From Diphasiastrum complanatum (lineage: Eukaryota > Streptophyta > Lycopodiopsida > Lycopodiales > Lycopodiaceae), in the NCBI GenBank assembly GCA_029204225.1, contig MU835282.1, positions 1 through 40,342 on the forward strand: a DNA stretch of 40,342 nt, given 5' to 3'. The notes beneath the pieces were generated by a model that had not been told where the DNA came from, searched no databases, and saw nothing but the letters and a program-made list of their open reading frames with translations. Each line of letters starts with the position of its first letter. Position 1 is the first letter of the stretch. The position numbers were made by a program, and so were the translations under genes. This document shows, one piece after another, positions 20,264 through 30,933 of the stretch.

Positions 20264-21181
20264 TTAATTGGTAGAATTTATAAGCAAATCGCAAGTATGG
20301 TCCTTTTTCGCACGTCTCCTAATCTGCAAATCACACACACACACTAGTATTAGTATTAAACAATGTATTAATCGTTGCTACACATGTTAGACATCGTGCA
20401 CAGAAATCCTAACAAAGCGGATTATAGAAAAGTAATTTTAAATACATACATTTTGTTCGTCAATATCGATGATGAAATTTGTGGGCACATCAACAAATGT
20501 CAATTCAAGCAGAGCTCGTAAATCTTCTAGATTCCACCCATTGTTGACGTGCACTTCACATATTTCATCATGTGGGAGATGGATACACAGGTCCACATCT
20601 TGCTCTCTCATGTCAATGTCCAACTCATCCCATCAACCATGACCAAACTTTACCCACCTGTAAACAAAACTGAAAGAGCATGTTTGACGTGAAATGTGAT
20701 ATCATATTCCCATTGTTTCACGACAAAGATTACACCTTATCAAATCCCTTTTGTGTTCTTCTTCCTTTGGATCCCAAGAGATAAGTACATTATCCAACAA
20801 TGAGGCCTCTGCCGCTTTCCACGCCCACATTGTATTTGTTTTCTTAAATGGAATTTCTTTGAATATCGCAACAAATAGAGTGATCTGTAGAAAGACACTA
20901 GTGTACATTCCTTTAGAACCAAATGTTGGCTTCATGTTCATTGTAATCTCTCTCACGAGTTGTGTCTTTGTTAATTCAATAGTCAATTGATCAACATAGG
21001 GCCACTCAAGAGAATTATTTGCAGATTCAGAAATGGGTAATAATTTTCCATGGCCAAAATTCCTTTCTGGAACTTTGTACATGTGATCATAAAAGTAGAT
21101 ACCCATGTTAGTGAGAATCAAAGATGAAAGACCACCATATATCAATTCAGCATAGTTTGCATGTGTACAATCATTTGACAT
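20264..21181 (-). pseudogene. Three-exon gene model of unknown family with one in-frame stop
   Basis: Exon 1, 21181-20736, starts MSNDCTHANYAELIYGGLSS and ends '...EEEHKRDLI' plus two bases. Exon 2, 20657-20450, reads through 'WVKFGHG' to a TGA, then 'WDELDIDMREQDVDLCIHLP' and 'LEDLRALLELTFVDVPTNF'. Exon 3, 20323-20264, ends 'RRRAKKDHTCDLLINSTN' and TAA. The 78- and 126-bp introns are GT-AG (donors GTGTAA and GTATGT; acceptors TTTACAG and TTTGCAG) and all phases agree, which supports a once-real gene. The single TGA in exon 2 suggests recent loss, or a sequencing error. Exon 2 has the feel of a small ubiquitin-like or PB1-like fold but this is a guess. The true N-terminus may lie further upstream. 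Confidence 0.5.
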
Positions 21182-22494
21182 CAGACATCATTTGACATCA
21201 GATCATATCAAGAGACAAACAGTACTATTTCGCTCAGATTAAGCTTGTTTATGTAAGGATGATTGACTTATTAATACTCAACGCGCACAATGCACAATTT
21301 TTATCATCTTATGGTTGATGTTCTACAACTCATTTATGAATGCAACATAAGTTTTGCAACATGCATGCTATATTGATAAGTATCTTAAAATAATTATTAT
21401 GTAATCTGTCGTGGCACAAACAAAATATCATGGATATTTTTCTACAGGTGATGGGATTGGGCACTATAAATGGCTACCCAGCATAGTTCTATTGAGGCCA
21501 AGCTCATGACATATTGATGGGGTCATCCATGAAGCAATCAGAGAGCAATTTTTCTTTCTCTCAGGCTATGGAAGAATGCTCAGGTAGGGTTTCTAAGAAA
21601 AAAAGATGCCACAGGTGGGCGCCCTAGCAGTGCAGATGGCCATTGTTTGCCCCATCCCAAGAAGTGAGCAAATCACCTTTTTTGTTATGGAGCTCTTTGT
21701 GAAAAGCTAGGGTTTACAGTTGTAAATCAGTTATATCTCTCTATAGAGAGAGAAAACTGAAAGCTATAAGACCATCCAGAGGGGCACCCTGGTTAGGAGA
21801 GTAGGCAACCATAGAGCCACTCCTGACCATAGGCTAGAGGAGGAGGAGAAAGAAGGAGAGTGGATGTATGCTCACTTGCAGCCTTAGTTGGAAGCACTTC
21901 AGAGGAAAGAGGAGATGACGGAGGCTGTCACGCGTGCCCAGACAGCATAGTATTTTAAGTGGTCCACGACTACAGGAGAGGGTCACAACGTACAAGAAGA
22001 CCCACAACCATGAGATCAGGGTGAATTTCGATGGATGGCGAAGATATTGGCATTGGGAGTGATATTGGCATGCACAGTAGGTGAGACATTTGATGGTGCT
22101 TTGGAGATTGCATCTCAATGTATTATTAGGGAATGGCCTTAATATCATTCAAGAAACTAGCTTTGGAGCTAGCTTGGGAGAATACAAGAGGGGTACTAGA
22201 GGGTAGATGCTTAGATCTTCGAGATCAGTGATGGCATTGGGGATACCTTATAGGGATTGGACTACATGATGACATGGATGATCATCAAAAGATAGCTATT
22301 TGTGGATGGACTTGAGGCATTCGATGGACAGGACTTACAAGAGCAATTCATGATGGAATTGGGAAGCTGCAAATGCAAAATGGGCAAGGCTTGAAGCTTT
22401 GTAAGCCAACTCTAGGATGAAGAGCTAATGGACATCATACAAATGGGTGTGATGGTGGCAAACACTATGGTGATCTTCATATTCTGACTTACAG
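21182..22494. other. Unassigned region, possible LTR of a plus-strand element
   Basis: It lacks recognisable protein domains. It ends '...gacttaca' immediately before a primer-binding-site motif at 22495, so part of it (perhaps the last several hundred bases) may be an LTR in plus orientation. GC is a little higher than in the neighbouring spacer. Confidence 0.4.
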
Positions 22495-22506
22495 TGGTAT
22501 CAGAGC
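22495..22506 (+). promoter_or_regulatory. Solitary tRNA-iMet primer-binding site
   Basis: TGGTATCAGAGC preceded by '...ttacag', the layout of an LTR end plus primer site. No gag follows on this strand: the minus-strand chromovirus LTR begins 430 bp further on. It probably marks the remains of an older element that was interrupted. Confidence 0.6.
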
Positions 22507-22793
22507 TATGGATTTGCATCAATGAGAAGGTGGAGCTACTTCTTGTATTTTCTCAGTTTTTGTGAATTTTTCCTTGCATGCTACTTCCAGGTGGTGGAAT
22601 TGATCTCCAAGTAGGTGGCTTCTCTGAATTTGGTGTACTTTCAGTCTAAAGATCATAATTATGGGGTTTCTCCATAGTTTTTGGTGGAAATCTATGGATT
22701 TTTGTTGATTTTAGTGGATTTTTCACCTATAATTGAAGTTTTTTGCTTGAAATTGATCATAGGTACTGGTGTAGTACATTTTCCAGATTACTC

Positions 22794-22929
22794 AAAATAA
22801 TCACTTGGAGAGTTTGTCTATTTCAACCTGGATAGTTCTACCTTTGCACACATACAAGATTTTTCTTTCCTAAATCAATGCAACTGGCTGATTCCTCAAA
22901 AGACTTATTCCTATCTTTTCTTCCCCCCT
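22794..22929 (+). repeat. Repeat block A, inverted copy at 30783-30933
   Basis: From 'cagattactcaaaa' through 'gtctatttcaacctggatag' to 'gactgattcctcaaaag'-type words, this matches 30933-30783 on the other strand at high similarity. It abuts the outer end of the chromovirus LTR at 22935. It is not coding. Confidence 0.85.
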
Positions 22930-22934
22930 TTAAC

Positions 22935-23407
22935 TGTAAGAACCACCAAGTGAAGATCTACAAAATTCCAATCACATGCAAACCAAAAGGACACCTATGG
23001 AGCATGAACCACCCAACCAATATGGAGAGGCTAGTCAATACCCTAACCAATCCACCCCCAAGCCACAGTGAAGAACACAAGAGAGGAGAGGAAGAACTGG
23101 CTCAAGAATCACAATTCACAATAGGAGGATGGGCGAGTTTCCACTAGACCTATTCTTCTCAAGAGAGAGAGAATATTCCCTTTAGGATCCCCATGCAACC
23201 TAAATTCAGCTATTGATCTCCTATTCTTGCATTAAAGCAATCTTCACCATGCATGTGCTCCTATGTCCAATTATAGGTCTGGGCCCTCATATGATTAATA
23301 CGACCACGTCTGAAATGATTTAGCATAACTAATAACCACATAAAACTGGAGTGATCATCCACGTCAGGAATAATCCCGATTCCCTTGTACAGGACATGGA
23401 CATAACA
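22935..23407 (-). repeat. Chromovirus 3' LTR (minus-strand copy), 473 bp
   Basis: On the minus strand it begins TGTTATGTCCATG after a polypurine tract (aaggggggaagaa) and ends GGTTCTTACA, i.e. TG...CA. It is similar along its length to 33321-33808 on the plus strand. A second run resembling the polypurine tract (aaaggggggaagaaaa) lies just outside the LTR at about 22918-22932. Confidence 0.85.
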
Positions 23408-23435
23408 TTCTTCCCCCCTTAAACCATTTCTATTT

Positions 23436-24521
23436 CTAGAAATGAAAACTAGGGAAATTCTTATTTATGCTTTCGACCCATGAATCACCATCCTCAGTCC
23501 GTCCCTTCCACCTGATCAAGCACTCAGGGATAGAATGATTTCTCAATTGTTTATCTCTGGTTTTGAGTACCTTTTCAGGTTCCAAAGGAACACTAAACGA
23601 TGACTCCTCCAAATGGGTAAGATCTTCCTCTGAACCAACTATTTCACCTTCATGGAAACTTAATTTCAATCGGCTTACATGAAACACTGGGTGAGCTGTT
23701 GTCTTGTTCTGAAGATCTAATTCGTAAGCTAAAGAACGAATTTTCTTTATAATTTGAAATGGTCCACAATATCTTGTAGACAATTTATAATGCTTCCCTA
23801 TACTCATAGTCTTAGAATCCTTAGGTATTCTAAGATATACCTAGTCATCAACTTTAAAATCTCGGGGAGACCTCTTAAGATCGGCATAGTCCTTAGCTCT
23901 ATCATGAGCACTCCAGATACAATCACGGGCCACTTGCAACATTTCACGCATATCATGCAAGAAATCTGCAACTTTCTGAATCTTAACAAACTTTGTCTTC
24001 ACATTTACCAGAGATCTAGGTTGAAAACCGTACATCAGCATAAACGGACTATAACCAGTAGCAGAATGTTTCCTAGTGTTATAAGCAAACTCAATAAAAG
24101 GAATGTAATCTTCTCACTTAGATTGCCTGTGAGACACATAAGTTCTCAACATGTCCTCCATATTCTGATCAGTTCTCTCAGTCTGGCCATCTGATTCAGG
24201 ATGATCAGAAGAACTAAAACTAAACGAGGTTTCAAGCTTATGGAATACAACTGACCAAAAGTGACCTGTAAACTTAGGATCTCTATCACTAACTATATCA
24301 CTTGGCAGTCCATAAAGCCTAAATAATCTTTCCACAATGATTTGGGCTAAACTCGAAGCCTGAGTAGTTGACTTGACTGGTATAAAAGTAGCTAACTTTG
24401 TCAACCTGTCCACCACAACCCAAATAGAATCATTTTGGTGTTGGGTCCTTGGAACTCCAACCACAAAATCCATAGATATACTTTCCCATCGTTTCTGAGG
24501 GATATCTAGGGGATGTAGCAA
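23436..24521 (-). pseudogene. Chromovirus integrase and chromodomain (three frames)
   Basis: 24521-24114 holds the catalytic core: the DDE residues sit in 'ISMDFVVGVP', 'SDIVSDRDPKFTGHFW' and 'ESDGQTERTDQNMED'. 24113-23804 continues through '[18 protein letters not shown]'. 23807-23436 has 'GPFQIIKKIRSLAYELDLQ', 'AHPVFHVSRLK' and a C-terminal 'ECLIRWKGRTEDGDSWVE', which is the chromodomain-like WKG...E.SWE pattern. In active relatives that module helps target heterochromatin. Breaks at about 24120 (a stop in place of a codon) and about 23840 make it non-functional. Confidence 0.9.
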
Positions 24522-24532
24522 CCCTCCAGTCT

Positions 24533-25880
24533 TTAAGCGTTCAGCTTACTGGCAAGTTCTACACTTAACCACATAAGACTCAACAAATGGCTTGAGATTT
24601 GGCAATGAAACTCTCTTCTGACCAAGTCCAAAGTCCTGTGTATACCCGGATGACCTACACAGGGAACGTCATGACACTCATAAAGAATCTTCTTCTTTAA
24701 CTCATCATCCGCCGGTACACAGATTTTCCCATTCCAAAATAGTAACCCACCTCGGATAGAGAACTGTTCCGCTATCTTCTTATCTTTCTTAGGAACTTGA
24801 GACCCTTGTGAGTAAATCTCTATTCCATTCTCATTTTTTCCTGTCTCCACCATCTTCCAGATGGGACCAAAATGATAATCTGATTCACATTTTCCTCTCA
24901 TTAAAAGATATAGATCAGTGGAAATCTGGGTGAAAGAAAGTTTTTTTAATTCACCAATCCGACTAAGTGCATCCACAACTTGGTTAGAGCTGCCCTTGAT
25001 ATATCGGATCTCATGATCAAATTCCTGCATAAGCTCAGCCCAGCGAGCTTTACGACCCCTTAGATCATTTTGATTACAAAAGTACTTCAGAGGTTGGTAG
25101 GTTTTAAGTGCATGTATCATAGCAAATAACTCTTTTTCCTGAGTTGTATAATGCAACTGAGGCCCCGTGAGTTTCTTGCTTTTAAATACTATCGGCCTAT
25201 CCTCCTGTAGAAGAACTGCCCCTATCGCCAAATTACTTGCGTCAGTTTGCACGACGTAAGGTATATCAGGATTCGCGATCTGTAAAACAGGAGCTGAAGA
25301 AACCTTCTGCTTGAGTTTCTCAAAGCATTGGTTCAATTCATCATTCCACTCAATAGGCTCGCTAGGTTGACCTCTCTTTTTCTTTTTATTAACTCTGCCT
25401 TTAGTCAAATTATTTAAGGGTGCTGCCACTTTAGCATAATCCTCAATTGACTTATGAAAGAAAACTGTAAAACCGAGAAAAGATTTAACTTCTCTAACTG
25501 TCTTCGGTATCGGCCAATCAAGCACTGTCTTGACCTTACTCTCGTCAATCTCCAACCCACTATGGGTGATCTTATGACCGAGGTACAACAACTCATGTTT
25601 AAAGAGCTCACATTTAGATTCCTTAGCGTAGAGTTTCTCTCGTCTGAGAATATCTAAGACAGTCTTAAGATGACTCAAATGCTCCTTAAGTGTTCTACTA
25701 TAGATGAGAATATCATCTAAGAATACAACCACAAACTTCCCTAGATATGGACGAAAAAGATCATTCATCATTTGTTGGAATGTAGCTGGTGCATTCGTTA
25801 ACCCAAAAGGAAGCATGAGAAATTCATAGTGACCGAATCTCATCCGAAAACCAGTCTTCTGCATGTCACCCGGATCCAGA
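24533..25880 (-). pseudogene. Chromovirus RT (part) and RNase H, integrase zinc start
   Basis: A long open frame. From 'DPGDMQKTGFRMRFGHYEFL' it passes 'LPFGLTNAPATFQQMMNDLF', the catalytic FLDD (25712-25723), 'KCELFKHELLYLGHKIT' and the thumb. RNase H starts 'YVVQTDASNLAIGAVLLQE' and has 'TTQEKELFAMIHALK', but the segment normally carrying the next Asp (WRHYLLG...TDH) is missing, a deletion of roughly 15 residues. 'ALSRI' and an integrase zinc-finger start 'HPGIHRTLDLVRREFH' follow before a frameshift. The open frame extends to 25993, but its first 37 or so residues are not RT. Confidence 0.92.
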
Positions 25881-26215
25881 TCGGTAGACCATAAGATAGT
25901 AGTCACCCTATCTCTAGACAACCTTATAGGTTTTCTCATAAAGAAGAGGTAGAAATTACTAAGCAAATTGAAAATTACCTGAAGATGGGTCATATTCAGC
26001 CAAGTAAGTTGCTTTGGGGCTCTCCTGTTCTTCTGAAAGCGAGGAAAGATGGAAGCTTCAGGATGTGTGTGGACTACAAAGGGTTGAATAAAGTAACTAT
26101 TAAAAATAAATATCCTTTGCCTCGTATGGACGATCTGGTAGATCGATTAGGTGGAGCTAAATACTTCACAAAGATAGATCTTAGAACCGGATATCATCAG
26201 ATTACCTCTTCTGGA
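25880..26215 (+). pseudogene. Inverted segment of the chromovirus RT gene
   Basis: On the plus strand this reads '[15 protein letters not shown]', 'MGHIQPSK', '[20 protein letters not shown]' and '[16 protein letters not shown]', the N-terminal half of a Ty3/gypsy RT, including the palm Asp of 'KIDLR'. The flanking element is on the minus strand: '...[11 protein letters not shown]' ends at about 26215 and 'DPGDMQKTGF' begins at about 25880, exactly the two places where this piece would fit. So about 335 bp flipped in place. Boundaries are good to about 10 bp. Confidence 0.88.
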
Positions 26216-26405
26216 AATACATCTTTGAATTCTGACAGTAACTTATTCTTCTCAATTTTCTCCTGATCTAAGTCTACCTAGTTAAGAATTTTTGACAATT
26301 CACAACTACTTAGATGCATTTCAGATAAATCCAAAATTGGCTTAGCAAATAAAGAATAAGCTTCATACTGTGAATCAAAAATCTTCATCACATTAGCAAA
26401 TGAAC
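26216..26405 (-). pseudogene. Protease-RT linker of the chromovirus
   Basis: On the minus strand a frame runs 'FANVMKIFDSQYEAYSLFAK' and ends in '[12 protein letters not shown]', the conserved stretch before gypsy RT. It is offset by a stop or frameshift from the protease frame. Confidence 0.8.
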
Positions 26406-26996
26406 TCATCTCAGTACAAAATTGTCTCCAAACAAGGTAACTATTTCTTTACCCTCCTGAAAAGAGAGAACATGCTTCTCAAAATCTATTTCAGGATGCT
26501 TATTAAATAACCACTCGTATTCTAGAATAATATCCGTATGTGCTAAATCTAAAACATGGAAATCAATTAACTCTCTATAGTCCTGGATCCAAACAGGGAT
26601 TCTTGAATCTTTCACATCCCACGTCTTTAACTCCGCTCCTGAAGCTAGATATACATGATCTCTATGATTATTGGCTTCAGTTTTGAGTCCGAGTCTCTGC
26701 ACAAGACTTGAGTTAATGAAATTATGAGTAGATCCACTGTCCACTAAAATACTAACTTCATGTCCATTCACAGTGCCTTTCAAACGAAATAAATCATTTG
26801 GCAAGAATGAAGTAGTACTGAAAGAACAATCACACTCACAATTAATTTTATTAATTTCCAGCTTAAGATTCTCTTTACCTGGCATCTCAATCACTTGAGT
26901 TGTGCCTTTCTTTCGTTCTGGGCAGAATTTCATAACATGTCCAGGCTGACCACAATGGAAACAAACATTGGTCCTTCTAGCCTTTTTCCGGGACAA
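26406..26996 (-). pseudogene. Chromovirus gag zinc knuckle and aspartic protease
   Basis: The frame begins with a CCHC knuckle (CFHCGQPGHVMKFC) at about 26978-26930. It continues to a retropepsin motif 'VSILVDSGSTHNFINSSL' with the catalytic Asp in place, then 'DIILEYEWLFNKHPEIDF' where gypsy elements have D.ILGMDWL (GM is changed to EY). It ends '...VTLFGDNFVLR'. About 196 residues, itself open, but not in frame with gag. Confidence 0.88.
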
Positions 26997-27788
26997 CTTT
27001 TTCTTCTAAATTCAGATGCAGCTTGATCCAGTTCGTCGAAATATTTTTTATTCTTATTTCCACGAACTCTTTTCTTTTCTTTTTTCTGGCTGGGTCCGAA
27101 TAATCCAGATGGATTAGCTTGTAGCTGCTTCCTAGATGCCACAATCGTGGAGTCGTACGCTTTCACGACACAAACTATATCATCAAAGGTTTGAAGCACG
27201 TTACGCTTACACTCATTCTGAAAATTTGCAGACAGACCTAGGATAAATTGCCGCAGTGCCAGTTTAGCATCAAATGAGGAGACTTTATTCCACAAATCCA
27301 TAAAATCTTGTAGGTACGAGTCCAAACTCCGAGTACCCATTTTGCAATTCACAAATCTTTGGTAAAAATCCGAGTCGTCCACAACCACAAACGACTTTCT
27401 GAACACCTCCATAAACTCGTCCCATGTGGTAGGTTTAGGTTGTAAATCACGCCACCACGATGAAGCTTTACCACGGAAGAACAGAATAACACTCTCTATC
27501 TTTTTCTCCTCAGGAATTTTGTGTAGATTAAAATAACCGGTCCACTTGGTTAACCAGTCATCCAGAATTTCAGGCTTCTTCTCTTTCTTCTCCCTCGAAA
27601 ATGGATCAAGCTAAATTCGGAGCAGACAAAGCTCTCACTTGATTTAACAGTACTTCCATTTGTTGATCACGTAAATTGTTCCTGTTGTTTATCTCATTAA
27701 GCGCTTGGCTTAATGACTGACAAATTTGCATATAGGTAGGCATTGGCACCTGACCATCGAGAGTTGTATTTGCATTATCGTCTGCCAT
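26930..27788 (-). pseudogene. Chromovirus gag (stop and frameshifts)
   Basis: The ATG at 27788 gives MADDNANTTLDGQVPMPTYM and a coiled-coil-like N-terminus to a TGA at 27606. After a frameshift near 27585 the retrotrans_gag domain follows: 'ILDDWLTKWTGYF', 'FFRGKASSWWRDL', 'TWDEFMEVFRKSF', 'MGTRSLDSYLQDFMDLWNKV' and 'LRQFILGLSANFQNECKR'. A Lys/Arg-rich stretch precedes the zinc knuckle, which is in another frame. Gag forms the particle. Confidence 0.88.
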
Positions 27789-27994
27789 ATTGATTTCCTG
27801 ACATGAAAAATCTGCTTAAGTTAGTCGAGATCCAATCATCAACCAATAAGTGAAACGTTCAAAACCTTCATAATTGGCTGATATCATTCGGCAAGGTCTT
27901 TCACTCGTTTGAGCAAACTTTCGCAAAATCAATATCAGAACAATTGTGCAACAACAACTTTTTATGACCAACCACTAACTTTTACGAAAAATTA

Positions 27995-28333
27995 AGATTT
28001 TCGAAATCCATTCGAAATGGACCAACTGTGAAAATCGATTAATCAGATCGATTTTGCAAAAACACAGCCACTGTCTCAAATCGATATCATTTCAAAAGAT
28101 CCTGCATGGAACTAACTCGACATGCACTGACTTTTCCAAAAAAGTAAAAAATTTGCGTAAATAGCCTAGTTGCTAGGAAATCTGCTTTTTGATCTAGAAT
28201 TGCCAAAAATAGTCACATGCAATAATTCTACTGGTTACACATGCAACATGCATTTAAGCATGCATACAGGTCTATCCATACATTTCCATCAATAGGAAAG
28301 CACTATACTGATTTACATGCATGCATGCATCAG
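27995..28333 (-). repeat. Left arm of the head-to-head inverted repeat
   Basis: Reverse complement of 29109-29440 with moderate divergence. Shared landmarks include 'ggtctatccatacat', 'gcatgcatacaggtctatcc' and 'tcgacatgcactga'. It lies upstream of the minus-strand gag, so it is probably part of the element's leader. Confidence 0.85.
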
Positions 28334-29108
28334 AAACCATGTTTGACTAGAATCAGAACTTTTGGTGCTTGCATGCAATGGATTTACAGGATTTGGATCT
28401 GATTGCACAAATTTGTGGATTTTTCCCACAAATTTTGGTCAAAAACTAAGGTTTTTTGATGTTTTTTGGATTAATTTGGGGTAGATCTCAAAATTCTCAC
28501 CCAAGACTTGGTATGAACGTTTTCAGAGATGTAATGAAGCTGTCCCTGAGTTGTCATGAAGTTTGAAGGGATTAGACACCACTAGGAGGCTCAAAACACC
28601 AAAAATTAGTGTATTTTTTATGATTTTTGAGCATGAATACCTCTCAATTGGGGGTCTGAACCTGTTTGTTCTTGTAACAAACTTAGAGATATGATGGATT
28701 GTGTCTATTTTGAACCATCATGCATCCAATTTGGATAGGTGAGCATTAGACACCATCATGTTGAAGTTTTGCTTGTTGAAGGAGGCCAAAAATGCATTTT
28801 TTGCATGATCAGAGCTTACCATTGCTTGCTGGATCTGTTAGAAGCTTCTATGCCTCTCTAATGAACCTTAGTAGAGTGCTTGTAACCTCTGATCCAAGGC
28901 TTTTTGGGCTGGGATGTGTTTTTTGAAGATTCCGCTCTACAAAAGTGTGCCCTCCTACCTATTTTTCATGCATTCACCAGGGGTGAAGGGTGATGTGGCA
29001 AGTGCCTTGTAGACCCATCTCCCTCCAATTTGGTGTCTTGTAGAGAAAGTTATGGTTGTCGAAAGTTTGGCAATTTTTGAACTAAAATTTGCAAAATTTT
29101 CGAAATGT
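28334..29108. other. Unpaired centre between the two arms
   Basis: About 775 bp with no homology between its halves, no LTR match and no gene. It contains several 'ttttttgatg' and 'tttttgcatg' runs only. Confidence 0.5.
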
Positions 29109-29440
29109 TCTAATGCATGCATACTTGTAATTCAGTATAGTCCTTGTCTGTTGATGAAAATGTATGGATAGACCTGTATGCATGCATGAATGCATGTTGC
29201 ATGCGTAATTAGTAGATTGATAAGAAAATTTCTTGCATGAAGCTATTTTTGGCAATTCTAGATCAAAAAACAGAATTCCTAGTGGCTAGTAGGCTAATTA
29301 CGGGATTTTTTTTTATTTTTTCAAAAAAAAATCAGTGCATGTCGAATTTGATATGTGACAGTGCCTGTGAATTTGATAAATCGATCATTCAATTGATTTT
29401 CACAGTTGGTGCATTTCGAACTGATTTTGTGAATCCCAGT
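29109..29440 (+). repeat. Right arm of the head-to-head inverted repeat
   Basis: Counterpart of 28333-27995 on the other strand. It would be the leader of the plus-strand chromovirus copy. Confidence 0.85.
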
Positions 29441-30782
29441 GCTTATTTCTTCCTAGTATAAATTTGGGGTTTTGTTAATCTGAACCATTTTTGGAAGGGG
29501 GGGAACGTAGATGATTGCTGGTCTTAGTGATCCAATTATTTAATTTACATTCAATTCCTAAAGTATAACTAATTGCAAATGAGAATAAAATTGGGAATTA
29601 TTTAAGAAGACTGCCTCTGGGAATTTGGATTCCTTTTTCCTAGTGTGAATTAGAATTTCAAGAATTCGAGGATTCTAAGGGAAATGTAGTGGCAAGATTG
29701 ATAATCCATTTATGGAACCATCTTTGTTTTGCAATTGGATTTGGATCTTGCAAAGTAATGCAGATAGAAGGTGTTCCATACAAGAATCTAGTAATTTGGA
29801 TTCTTTTCAGTTATAGAGTATTTCTCTATAATGATAGTAACGACCAAGAGAGTTCTAACTTGTTAAAAGAATTAAAGTTCTTTGTATCGATTCTGGAATA
29901 GATATTGGATATCTAGGATAGTATGATATTCGGTTTTGTTGAAATCTATGGTTCTTTTGGGTTAGGATACATTCTATTGTATTGGGATGATACATTATGT
30001 TTATCCATGTTGGGTACAATATGAAATGGTATTCTTTGAGTGACACTAAAGAAGCATGAGAGATTTCAATTGTTAGGATTATCTCCTAGAATTGGTTGTG
30101 AATTTGTGCCTATATCTAGGTATAATTTGATCCTATATCTGGGTATAGGATAGCCAAATCGTCTTTTTTGACTTTTTGGGCAAAACAAATCTGGATGCAG
30201 AGGATTCTTGGAGGAAAAGCTAGTGGTATGGGACATCAGTGATTCTAAAGGGGATTTCTTGGGTAGAATGATCTGTAGACTGATGGTTAGTGATTACTGT
30301 ATTGGTAATACTAACAAAGTCCATTGGTTTTTATTAAGGGTATTTTGGGAATTATGAAATATAGGTCAATCCCTAAATGGTATCTCATTAATTACAGAAT
30401 ATGGAAGCCCTTACATCTATTTCTCTATTTTATTAGACCTCTACTCTTTAGAACTTTCTTAATACATGACAATTGGATTGAGATTCAATTGTAGAACTTT
30501 GTTCTGAAGGACTGTTACAATTATATGAGATTTTACTTCCATATAAGATTTTTAAATATGGCTCGGAACTTAGGTTTCCTAAACCCTAACGTTAGTCTCT
30601 ATTTGATAGTTGATTATTGAGAGATAATATTTCTATCATTCAGGATAAGATATTCTACGATTCTGAGGAAAAAGTCTTGTTTGTAATAGTATTGGATACT
30701 CATTACTGACTTTTTCGAATCTTTGATATCTTATACGTTGTCTCCTCGGAACTTTTAAATCGAAATTATGGAATTTCTTTTT
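29441..30782 (+). other. AT-rich interior with no recognisable domain
   Basis: Stops in all frames, only short chance ORFs. The position suggests former element sequence, but I cannot show it. Confidence 0.45.
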
Positions 30783-30933
30783 TAAAAGAGGAGAAGAAAA
30801 GATAGGAATAAGTATTTCAAGGAATCAGCCAGTTGCATAGATTTTGGGAAAAAAAAATCTTGTATGTGTGCAAAGGTAGAACTATCCAGGTTGAAATAGA
30901 CAAACTCTCTAAGTGATTTTTTTGAGTAATCTG
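30783..30933 (-). repeat. Repeat block A, second copy (inverted)
   Basis: Matches 22929-22794 on the opposite strand. It begins with an A/G-rich run 'aaaagaggagaagaaaag', comparable to the run outside the LTR at 22918-22932. Confidence 0.85.

Larger units (their letters stand above)
22935..27788 (-). mobile_element. Ty3/gypsy chromovirus, minus-strand copy, 5' LTR not found
   Basis: Reading leftwards: gag (27788-26930), CCHC knuckle and protease (26996-26406), RT with an inverted internal piece (26215-25880), RT/RNase H (to about 24950), integrase (to about 24000), chromodomain-like C-terminus (to 23436), polypurine tract and 3' LTR (23407-22935). The order PR-RT-RH-IN with a C-terminal chromodomain identifies a chromovirus. 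Stops and frameshifts separate the blocks, so it is dead. The sequence upstream of gag (to about 28333) forms an inverted repeat with 29109-29440, and no 5' LTR copy was recognised. Confidence 0.9.

Noticed and set aside
28334-29108. A pair of 5' LTRs at the centre of the inverted repeat
   Set aside because: No TGTTAYGTCC start or CTTACA end with matching interior could be found there.
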